Source of the DNA: an uncultured Dehalococcoidia bacterium
GTDB lineage: Bacteria > Chloroflexota > Dehalococcoidia > Lucifugimonadales > G958296245
Assembly: GCA_958296245.1 (NCBI GenBank)
Contig: OY282458.1
Coordinates: 744,001-808,000, forward strand
Direction: 5' to 3'
Length of the DNA: 64,000 nucleotides
Within the stretch, counting starts at the first letter, position 1. The number at the start of each line of letters is the position of its first letter. The notes beneath the pieces were generated by a model. The model did not search any database and was not told the origin of the DNA. It saw only the letters and a list, made by a program, of their open reading frames with translations. The position numbers were made by a program, and so were the translations under genes. Below, piece after piece: positions 1-6,277 of the stretch.

Positions 1-171
1 GATGACGGATGGCGCCGGGAAGGACATGGTGACGCTGCGAATGTACCCGCGGCCGTTCTCCATCAGCTCGGCCTTGCCCAGAGCCAGCAGCACGAACGCC
101 CTCTTCACGTTGCAAACGTTGAGGGGCTGGTAATTCTGGTTCAGCACCAGTACCGGGTCGGATGTAACCAT
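1..171 (-). CDS. HNH endonuclease family protein, N-terminal part (runs off the window)
   Basis: The 57 codons from the ATG at 171 to the window edge are open. They encode the typical N-terminus of a family of HNH endonucleases, with VLVLNQNYQPLNV followed by a basic turn and VLLALGKAEL. The catalytic HNH motif would lie outside the window, so it is not seen. Family known: small DNA nucleases of uncertain role, widespread in Chloroflexota, Actinobacteria and cyanobacteria. The assignment rests only on the N-terminal signature. Confidence 0.72.
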   Translation of the reverse strand, partial: MVTSDPVLVLNQNYQPLNVCNVKRAFVLLALGKAELMENGRGYIRSVTMSFPAPSVI

Positions 172-235
172 GTGCGCGCCGCGACGTGTGTATGGCTGGC
201 GGAACCAATCCCTTTATGCAGGCGCCCCAGCCTGT

Positions 236-796
236 CTAGTCCTCCAGTATATCAAGAGCGCTACGGAAGTCTGAGGGGATGAGCCCAAGGGTGCTGCCGG
301 GAATGGTGTTCGCAACCTTGATGAAGACGGGAACGGTCCGCGAGCCTTTCAGCGCGTCTTCCAGGGCCTGCGTGGAGTCCTCGACTCTGGGTAGCTCGCT
401 CGGAGCGAAGTCGTAGGTCAGCCGGGCCAGCCCGACTATCGTGGCTCCGAGTAGCGCCAGACCAAGGACGGTCCCCAGTACCAAGCCGCCCACCCTGTCG
501 GCCACGCTGCTCAGGCCCATCGTGGCCGCGGTAAGAAAGGGCTTGGCCGCTTTGAATATAAACCTCGCGGCGACGACTCCCAGCGCGATGATGATGGCGT
601 AGGAAACGACTGTAACGAGGGTATCGGCCCTGCCAGAGCCGACTACGCCGCCTGCCACGCCGCTCAACTGGCTCGCCGCCAGCCACCCGACGTAGCCGCC
701 GGCGGCCAGTGCGGCGGCGCCCAACAGGCCCATTCTCAGCCCTGTGACAGCACTCACCACCACCACGCCTATCAGTAAGAAATCCAGCCAGTTCAT
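236..796 (-). CDS. CvpA-family membrane protein
   Basis: A 186-aa protein starting MNWLDFLLIG with four hydrophobic segments (about residues 5-25, 30-50, 62-85, 102-125) and a polar C-terminal tail. This is the layout of CvpA/colicin V production proteins: a short first helix with a WLDF-type start, glycine-rich helices, then a soluble end. An upstream extension of the frame to 1108 runs through a repeat element and is not believed. The start at 796 has AAGGGG about 7 nt upstream. Cellular role is unclear; family members affect envelope integrity and secretion. Confidence 0.75.
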   Translation of the reverse strand: MNWLDFLLIGVVVVSAVTGLRMGLLGAAALAAGGYVGWLAASQLSGVAGGVVGSGRADTLVTVVSYAIIIALGVVAARFIFKAAKPFLTAATMGLSSVADRVGGLVLGTVLGLALLGATIVGLARLTYDFAPSELPRVEDSTQALEDALKGSRTVPVFIKVANTIPGSTLGLIPSDFRSALDILED

Positions 797-888
797 TGCC
801 TGCCCCTTCGATTCCTGGCCTGTCCCGAGCCGTAGGCGCGCCCGGTCATGAAAGACAGGGGATGCGGGCCGAGTTTGCTCCAAAGCGT

Positions 889-897
889 AGTGTACCA
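889..897 (-). promoter_or_regulatory. Possible extended -10 promoter for the CvpA-like gene
   Basis: On the minus strand TGG-TACACT forms an extended -10 motif about 93 nt upstream of the CvpA start. No convincing -35 box is seen at the usual distance. Tentative. Confidence 0.3.
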
Positions 898-954
898 TAG
901 CGCCCCGCAACGCTGGAGGCCCGCCTTGGTGTCTTTTACAGGCGCGTGTCATCC

Positions 955-1189
955 GAAACTGTTCAGACCTTGTGAGACCCGAAGGGGGGAAGTCCGGAGA
1001 GGTTCTCCGCTCTGGCGGGGGTTGGGGTTCTCCCAGTCTCCGACGGCGGCGGCGTGTACCTGGTCCTCCCTCTGGCAGTGGGTCCTGGGGCCACGCTCCA
1101 GTTACCAAGGGGCGGGTGGGGATCTAAAGACGTCTGCTTTATCGGGGCTGCGCTAGTCGAAAAGGACCTCACGAAGTCTGAACGGTTAC
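955..1189 (+). mobile_element. MITE-like element, copy A (longest), with 8-bp target duplication
   Basis: A 235-bp element with imperfect terminal inverted repeats: left GAAACTGTTCAGAC, right (reverse complement) GTAACCGTTCAGAC, each continuing into T-GTGAG. It is flanked by a perfect 8-bp direct duplication TGTCATCC (947-954 and 1190-1197). It has no transposase; the only ORFs are incidental. Related copies lie at 14845, 23500, 26745, 57965 and 63149. The inner part includes CCAGTTACCAAGGGGCGGG and a block GCTACGCCAGTCGAAAAGGAC shared between copies (copy A has GCTGCGCTAGTC here). Read as a non-autonomous transposable element. Confidence 0.85.
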
Positions 1190-1200
1190 TGTCATCCAAA

Positions 1201-1229
1201 TTGACGAGCACGAACTCCAGTGCTAATAT
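1201..1229 (+). promoter_or_regulatory. Sigma70-type promoter of the DNA polymerase IV gene
   Basis: TTGACG (1201-1206), 17-bp spacer, TAATAT (1224-1229). It starts 3 bp beyond the target duplication of the MITE copy at 955-1189 and 92 nt before the polymerase start. The leader holds a palindrome TCCGAT-AC-ATCGGA at 1268-1281 and a GCGCC/GGCGC hairpin at 1296-1311, either of which could be regulatory. No clear LexA box was found. Confidence 0.6.
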
Positions 1230-1320
1230 GTTCTCATGAGCATGTGGGCAGGACTCCCATACCCCGATCCGATACATCGGACTCTGTAGGGTCGAGCGCC
1301 GCCTGAGGCGCTTCCAGGCC

Positions 1321-2388
1321 ATGAGGCACATCCTCCACGCGGATTTCGACGCGTTCTACGCGTCAGTCGAGCAGCTCGATAACCCAGCCCTCAGGGGCCA
1401 GCCGGTGGTCGTTGGCGGCAGCCCCCACCACCGCGGCGTGGTGGCGTCGGCCTCGTATGAGGCGCGCCGTTTTGGGGTCGGGTCCGCAATGCCGATGCGG
1501 ACGGCCCTCAACCGCTGTCCCCACGTGGTCCGGGCTCCGCCTCGGTTCCCGCGTTACCACGAGATGTCCGCGCGGGTGATGGACATATTCCGCCAGACTA
1601 CCCCGCTGGTCGAGCCCCTCTCACTGGATGAGGCATTCTTGGACATAACTCGGCAGGCGGAGCTTGGGCAAGACCCCGTCGAGTGCGCGAAAGGCCTCAG
1701 GCGTCGGGTAGAGTCGGAGCTTGGGTTGACCATCTCGGTAGGCGTGGCGTCCAGCAAGTCGGTAGCGAAGATCGCGTCCGGCATGGACAAGCCGGACGGG
1801 CTGACGGTGGTGGATCCCGGCACGGAGAGCAGCTTTCTGGCCGCCCTGCCTGTGGACAAGCTGTGGGGCGTCGGGCCCAAGACGGCTGCCATGCTCACAG
1901 GCCAAGGCTTCAAGACGATTGGGCAGATTGCCGACCTGTCCGAGGCGTGGTGGGCCTCTTCCTTTGGGAGATCCGGCGGCGCGATGCGCCGGTTGGCACT
2001 GGGCCAAGACGACCGGGCCGTGGTGGTCCAACGGGAGCGCAAGTCCGTCAGCGCCGAGACAACTCTGATCCGGGACACTGGCGACCCGGAGGTGCTGATC
2101 GACCTCGTGAGCAGACTAAGCCATAGGGTGAGTGACCACTTGTCCGCTTCCGGGATGCGGGCCAGGACCGTCAAGGTGAAGCTGCGCCTCTCGGACTTCA
2201 CGACCTTCACTCGGCAGACCACCCTTGGAGAGCACGTCGCCTCCCCAGAGGCGTTGACAGGCGCGGCGGGCGCCCTGCTCCGGCGGGAGATTCGGCCAGG
2301 GAGGATATTCAGGCTCGTGGGCGTAGGCGCCTCCGGGCTGAGGGGCGATGTCCGAGAAACCTCGCAGCCCCGCTTGCACGGCCTCTAG
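1321..2388 (+). CDS. dinB: DNA polymerase IV (Y-family)
   Basis: A 355-aa Y-family translesion polymerase. The metal-binding residues are visible: D8 in HADFDAFYASVEQ, and D103/E104 in SLDEAFLDIT. Other family landmarks are SYEARRFGV, GVASSKSVAKIAS (the palm/thumb hairpin region) and a GVGPKTA helix-hairpin-helix near residue 180. The C-terminal 110 residues are the little-finger domain. The protein lacks a clear C-terminal beta-clamp motif of the QLxLF type. Expected to copy past damaged bases at low fidelity. Convergent with fmt, 17 bp apart. Confidence 0.95.
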   Translation: MRHILHADFDAFYASVEQLDNPALRGQPVVVGGSPHHRGVVASASYEARRFGVGSAMPMRTALNRCPHVVRAPPRFPRYHEMSARVMDIFRQTTPLVEPLSLDEAFLDITRQAELGQDPVECAKGLRRRVESELGLTISVGVASSKSVAKIASGMDKPDGLTVVDPGTESSFLAALPVDKLWGVGPKTAAMLTGQGFKTIGQIADLSEAWWASSFGRSGGAMRRLALGQDDRAVVVQRERKSVSAETTLIRDTGDPEVLIDLVSRLSHRVSDHLSASGMRARTVKVKLRLSDFTTFTRQTTLGEHVASPEALTGAAGALLRREIRPGRIFRLVGVGASGLRGDVRETSQPRLHGL

Positions 2389-2405
2389 CCCTAGATCGTC
2401 GCGTG

Positions 2406-3350
2406 CTATCCAAGCCGCGAGCCCACTAAGCCCGGGTATCCCCTGATCAACTCGCTTGCAGAGACCGGCCTGCGGCCTTCGAGTTGAAGCCGGTGCAACA
2501 CCAGCACCCCTGCGCCTGAGGCTACGCCCACTCTGCCGTCCGGCAGGCTGAGCACCTTGCCTGCCGGCGCGCCGGGGTCCGACTGCGCCGCGGTGGCTTC
2601 CAGGACCTTTAGGAGCTTGCCGTTCATCTCGGTGAAGGACCCCGGCCAGGGCCCATATGCGCGGACCTGGAGGGCCAGGCGGCCTGCACCTTTGGCCCAG
2701 TCGATCCGGCCATCCTCCTTGGACAGGCGCCTCGTAACGGTGGCTCGCGACTCGTCCTGGGGCCTTGCCGCCACGTCCCCATTGACCCACGCTCCCAGTG
2801 TCTCGACCAGAAGGTCGGCCCCCATCCGGGACAGGCGGGCCGTCAAATCCCCTGCGGTCTCGCGCGGTCCTATGGCCGTCTCCCGTGCGGCCACCGTGGG
2901 GCCGGTATCCATGCCCTCGTCCATCTCCATGATGGTTACGCCGGTAACCCTTTCTCCGTTGAGGATGGCGGACGCCACGGGGGAAGGGCCTCGGTACGCC
3001 GGCAGCAGCGACGGATGCACGTTCAAGCAGCGGTGTTCGGGCTGCTCAAGCGCGCGCCTCGGCAATATGAGGCCATACGCTGCTACGACGATGACGTCGG
3101 GGCTTAGAGACTCCAGCTCGTCCAGGGCTTCACGGCTTCTCAGAGATGGGGGTTGCAGAACCGTGAGGCCCTGTATGAGGGCGTGGGCCTTGATGGGGGT
3201 GGGCGAGAGCTTCTTTCCGCGTCCGGATCTCCGGTCGGGCCGCGTATATACGCCGACGACGCGGTATGAGGCGTCCAGCAGCGCCGTCAAGGCCGGCGCC
3301 GCAAAGTCCCCGGTACCCATGAACACGACCCTGAGGGGCTTATCGCTCAA
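2406..3350 (-). CDS. fmt: Methionyl-tRNA formyltransferase
   Basis: A 314-aa enzyme that formylates initiator Met-tRNA with 10-formyl-THF. N-terminal formyltransferase domain begins VVFMGTGDFA. The catalytic loop is LNVHPSLLPAYRGPSPV, containing the N-x-H pair, followed by the VTIMEMDEGMDTGP block with the catalytic aspartate. C-terminal OB-like domain from about residue 205 (SKEDGRIDW). The start is a TTG at 3350; no in-frame ATG lies upstream, and the Shine-Dalgarno (GAGAGGG) is 12 nt away. The usual partner def is absent. Confidence 0.93.
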   Translation of the reverse strand: MSDKPLRVVFMGTGDFAAPALTALLDASYRVVGVYTRPDRRSGRGKKLSPTPIKAHALIQGLTVLQPPSLRSREALDELESLSPDVIVVAAYGLILPRRALEQPEHRCLNVHPSLLPAYRGPSPVASAILNGERVTGVTIMEMDEGMDTGPTVAARETAIGPRETAGDLTARLSRMGADLLVETLGAWVNGDVAARPQDESRATVTRRLSKEDGRIDWAKGAGRLALQVRAYGPWPGSFTEMNGKLLKVLEATAAQSDPGAPAGKVLSLPDGRVGVASGAGVLVLHRLQLEGRRPVSASELIRGYPGLVGSRLG

Positions 3351-3409
3351 TGGGGAGGTTGTCCCTCTCGGTTACCGTGCCCGGCTGCACTCGCGCCCTG
3401 CCGAGGCAT

Positions 3410-3451
3410 AAGCAAAAGCGCAGGGCCGACCCGAATGACGGGCCGGCCCTG
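3410..3451 (-). terminator. Rho-independent terminator after the SelW-like gene
   Basis: Minus-strand hairpin with 12-bp arms (CAGGGCCGGCCC pairing with GGGCCGACCCTG-type arm, one mismatch) and a 7-nt loop, at 3421-3451. It is followed by GCGCTTTTGCTT. It lies 33 bp past the stop of the selenoprotein gene and would separate it from fmt. Confidence 0.75.
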
Positions 3452-3484
3452 ACTGCGTATACGGAGTCCCCCGCGGGACCGCTA

Positions 3485-3751
3485 TCAGCCGGCGAGCCGT
3501 GCTTGGACGATCGCCTTCAACTCCTTGACGCGGTTCAAGTGGGGCGTCTGATTGTCCTCTTGAGACTTATCGTAGATCGTATCGCCGTCGACGATTACCT
3601 GGAGGACTCCGGCATCACCCGGGGTCACGGTCACCGCGACGTCCCCACCTCCGACACTGTAAAACTCGGTGGCCATCCAGGCCGCCACCGCATGGTATCC
3701 TCAGGGAACGCAGTATATGATCTCGATGTTCAGCTTGCCTTCCATGGACAT
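3485..3751 (-). CDS. SelW/Rdx-family selenoprotein (in-frame UGA = Sec17)
   Basis: An 88-aa protein when the UGA at 3701-3703 is read as selenocysteine. It begins ATG at 3751 with a strong GGAGGT 5 nt upstream. The sequence around the UGA is IIYCVP-U-GYHAVAAW, i.e. the C-x-x-U-G-Y redox motif of the SelT/SelW/SelH (Rdx) thioredoxin-like fold, with C14 and U17. The rest (DVAVTVTPGDAGVLQVIVDG) is the typical beta-hairpin with the family's TPG turn, and HLNRVKELKAIV is the C-terminal helix. A hairpin follows the UGA (3667-3690). Ordinary callers would start at the GTG at 3688 and lose the active site. It has its own promoter and terminator. Role: thiol/selenol redox, exact substrate unknown. Confidence 0.9.
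3667..3690 (-). promoter_or_regulatory. Bacterial SECIS-like hairpin of the SelW-like gene
   Basis: Starting 10 nt after the UGA, the mRNA can form a perfect 7-bp stem CGGTGGC/GCCACCG with a 10-nt loop GGCCTGGATG. Position and size fit bacterial SECIS elements, which lie inside the coding region just 3' of the UGA with G residues in the apical loop. Seen by eye; folding energy not computed. Confidence 0.65.
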
Positions 3752-3788
3752 TCTGCACCTCCGTTTGTTCACTGTTAAGAACGTTCCG

Positions 3789-3818
3789 ACTCTACCAAAG
3801 CGGGCTTGTTCCTGTCAA
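3789..3818 (-). promoter_or_regulatory. Sigma70-type promoter of the SelW-like gene
   Basis: On the minus strand, TTGACA (3813-3818), 18-bp spacer, TAGAGT (3789-3794). It lies 38 nt upstream of the ATG at 3751, so the gene is probably monocistronic. Confidence 0.6.
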
Positions 3819-3994
3819 CGCGAGGCTGGTTCCCAAGCAGGGTATTCCAAAGTTTGAGAGATGGATGAGCCCCGTCTTTTGTCTGATGAGTTTGGGGTTC
3901 TCAGGGAGCATCCGGGGGAGATAACAGACGAGCGCTTGAGGGGGAAGGTCTTTCCGCTGGACGGGGTTCTGAGTGAGACGAACGGTCGCCCCGC

Positions 3995-4159
3995 CTAGCT
4001 CGGCCAGAACTTGAGGACGATGGAGAGCAGAGCAAGACCGGATCCCACACCGATCAGGAGGACTCTGACCTCGCCGCGGAGCTCAGCTATATCAGCTTTC
4101 GTCGCCAAGTGCTCGTAGGCGCCTTCGATCCTGCTGATCCGCTCCTCAACAGCGGCCAT
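3995..4159 (-). CDS. Small coiled-coil/membrane-anchored protein, 54 aa
   Basis: A short ORF from ATG 4159 with AAGGAG 10 nt upstream. Residues 1-33 are charged and helical (VEERISRIEGAYEHL, then ATKADIAELRGEV), and residues 33-51 form one hydrophobic segment (VLLIGVGSGLALLSIVLKF), ending WPS. This resembles small XhlA- or DUF1640-type coiled-coil + TM proteins common in phages and bacteria. Function unknown. It sits 117 bp downstream of ftsH on the same strand and could be co-transcribed with it. Confidence 0.6.
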   Translation of the reverse strand: MAAVEERISRIEGAYEHLATKADIAELRGEVRVLLIGVGSGLALLSIVLKFWPS

Positions 4160-4275
4160 GGCGGATTTACTCCTTGTCTCGTGTCGTCACCAAGCCCGCC
4201 GTCTCCCGATAGACGTCATGACCGGACGGCAACCGGCTCGCTTCTGCGCAAAGGGGCTGCCGGCGGTGGCGTCGG

Positions 4276-6117
4276 CTACTCTGCCGGGGCGGGCGTGGCT
4301 TGAGGCACCTCGAACAGGCTGTCAAGTACGTCGCCCTCGGCGGTCTCGTTATCAATGAGGTGACGCGCTATCCTGTCCAGCCTGCTCTTGTTCTCCAGGA
4401 TGAGGCTCTTGGCAGTTTCGTAGGCGTTACCGATCAGGTCGTGTACCTCGTCGTCTATGGTCTCTGCGACCTGATCGCTGTAGTCTCTCTGCTCGGAGAT
4501 CTCTCTACCAAGAAAGACGAGTTCTTCCCTCTTGCCGAAGGTCCTCGGACCTAGGCGCTCGCTCATGCCGAACCGCGTGACCATGGTCCTCGCCATCTGG
4601 GTGGCCTGCTCCAAGTCGTTGCTGGCCCCCGTCGTTATCTCGGTCTCGCCGAACTGGACTTCCTCGGCCACCCTGCCGCCCATGGCAACCGCCAACTGGT
4701 CCTTGAACTGGCTCAGCGATTGCAGATGCCGGTCCTCCTCAGGCAGGAACTTGGTGTACCCGCCCATCACGCCGCGGGAGACGATGGTCACCTTGGCGAC
4801 CGGGTCGACGTTGGGTAGAAGGTATCCGACGAGGGCGTGCCCCGCCTCGTGAAAGGCGGTCACTGCCTTCTCATGCTCGTTGATTACACGGGACTTCCGG
4901 GCCGGCCCCGCCATTACACGGTCTATCGACTCGGCGAATTCCGCGAATCCTATGCTCTCCTGCTTCCTGCGTGCGGCCAGTATGGCCGACTCGTTGACCA
5001 GGTTGGCAAGGTCGGCGCCGCTGAAGCCCGGCGTCTGCCTTGCGATGTTCCCCAGGTCCACGCCCTCTTCCAGCGGCTTGCCCTTTACGTGCACCTTCAA
5101 TATCTCGGTGCGCCCGTTGATGTCCGGGTTGTCCAGCACGACGCGGCGGTCGAACCGCCCCGGCCTCAGCAGCGCGGGGTCGAGTATGTCAGGCCGGTTG
5201 GTGGCCGCGACCACGATAACGTTGATGCTGGTGTCGAACCCGTCCATTTCGACCAGTATCTGGTTCAGTGTCTGCTCGCGTTCGTCGTGTCCTCCGCCCA
5301 GACCGGCGCCGCGGTGTCGTCCTACCGCGTCGATCTCATCGACGAACACGATGCACGGCGCGTTCCGCTTGGCTTGTTCGAAGAGGTCGCGAACCCTGGA
5401 GGCGCCGACGCCCACGAACATCTCGACGAACTCGCTGCCGCTTATGGAGAAGAACGGAACGCCTGCCTCCCCCGCGACCGCCCGCGCCAACAGAGTCTTG
5501 CCCGTCCCAGGCGGGCCCACAAGGAGCACGCCCCGGGGTATTCTGGCGCCCAGGGTTAGGAAACGCTCGGGGTACTTCAGGAACTCCACGACCTCCTCCA
5601 GTTCGATCTTCGCCTCCTCGACGCCCGCCACGTCGGAGAAGCTTATCGTCGGCTGATTGCCTACCAGCATCCTGGCGCGGCTCCGGCCGAAGCTGAAGGT
5701 CTGATTCGTATTGCCTTGCGCTTGGCGCATCATGAACAGAAGGACGGCCCCGAAGAGGATGAGGGGCAGGAAGTTGAGTAGGATCCCGAACAGACTGCCC
5801 AAGCCGCTGGATCCCCTGACGGATATGGTGATGTTCGAGACGGACGGATCTACGCCAGCCCCTTGGAGAATGTCGTAGATGCTGGAGAGGTCCTCCTTCA
5901 TCGACGTCAAGGTCTCCTGGCGCGTGGTCAGGACCGTGAGCGTGTCCCCCCTGACCTCGATGCTGTCAACCTCCCCCCGCTTGGCCATCGCCACGACCTC
6001 GCTGAAGGGCACCTCCTGCGGACCGCCGACGCCGGAGAAAAGGGTGAAGAGGACGGCGAACACCGCCACGACGATCAGTAGATATATGAAACTGTTGCGC
6101 ATCCAGCGCGGGTTCAT
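4276..6117 (-). CDS. ftsH: ATP-dependent zinc metalloprotease FtsH
   Basis: A 613-aa membrane AAA+ protease. Two membrane segments (about 9-29 and 108-130) flank a periplasmic loop. AAA domain: Walker A GPPGTGKT (201-208), Walker B IVFVDEID (257-263), second region of homology [19 protein letters not shown]. Zinc site HEAGH (423-427), with the third ligand in the [21 protein letters not shown] block. GGAGG lies 5 nt before the start. It degrades unassembled or damaged membrane and cytosolic proteins. Normal family length. Confidence 0.97.
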   Translation of the reverse strand: MNPRWMRNSFIYLLIVVAVFAVLFTLFSGVGGPQEVPFSEVVAMAKRGEVDSIEVRGDTLTVLTTRQETLTSMKEDLSSIYDILQGAGVDPSVSNITISVRGSSGLGSLFGILLNFLPLILFGAVLLFMMRQAQGNTNQTFSFGRSRARMLVGNQPTISFSDVAGVEEAKIELEEVVEFLKYPERFLTLGARIPRGVLLVGPPGTGKTLLARAVAGEAGVPFFSISGSEFVEMFVGVGASRVRDLFEQAKRNAPCIVFVDEIDAVGRHRGAGLGGGHDEREQTLNQILVEMDGFDTSINVIVVAATNRPDILDPALLRPGRFDRRVVLDNPDINGRTEILKVHVKGKPLEEGVDLGNIARQTPGFSGADLANLVNESAILAARRKQESIGFAEFAESIDRVMAGPARKSRVINEHEKAVTAFHEAGHALVGYLLPNVDPVAKVTIVSRGVMGGYTKFLPEEDRHLQSLSQFKDQLAVAMGGRVAEEVQFGETEITTGASNDLEQATQMARTMVTRFGMSERLGPRTFGKREELVFLGREISEQRDYSDQVAETIDDEVHDLIGNAYETAKSLILENKSRLDRIARHLIDNETAEGDVLDSLFEVPQATPAPAE

Positions 6118-6172
6118 CCCGGCCTCCGAGGGTTCCCTAACATAGCCCCGCCAACACTGCTTACCCCTTCAC

Positions 6173-6181
6173 ATGATACCA
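6173..6181 (-). promoter_or_regulatory. Possible extended -10 promoter for ftsH
   Basis: Minus strand TGG-TATCAT, an extended -10, 56 nt upstream of ftsH. The divergent M16 gene also has an extended -10 in the same intergenic region. No -35 seen. Confidence 0.35.
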
Positions 6182-6235
6182 CGGACTCGAATGCGCCGCG
6201 CGCATCGCTCGCGGAAAACGGCCCGGGCCGCCCGG

Positions 6236-6244
6236 TGATATAAT
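6236..6244 (+). promoter_or_regulatory. Extended -10 promoter for the M16 peptidase gene
   Basis: TGA-TATAAT, a consensus -10 with a TGn extension, 34 nt before the chosen start. No good -35 at 17 bp (AAACGG). Confidence 0.5.
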
Positions 6245-6277
6245 TCGGATGTTCCTCACCCCATGCCGGAGGCGTCC

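Noticed and set aside
797-1108. N-terminal extension of the CvpA-like frame through the MITE copy
   Set aside because: It reads the repeat element and low-complexity sequence; the ATG at 796 has a better RBS and gives a normal family start.
3861-3998. 45-aa plus-strand ORF starting MDEPRLLSDEFGVLREH
   Set aside because: No Shine-Dalgarno, overlaps the end of the small TM protein on the other strand and resembles nothing; probably chance.
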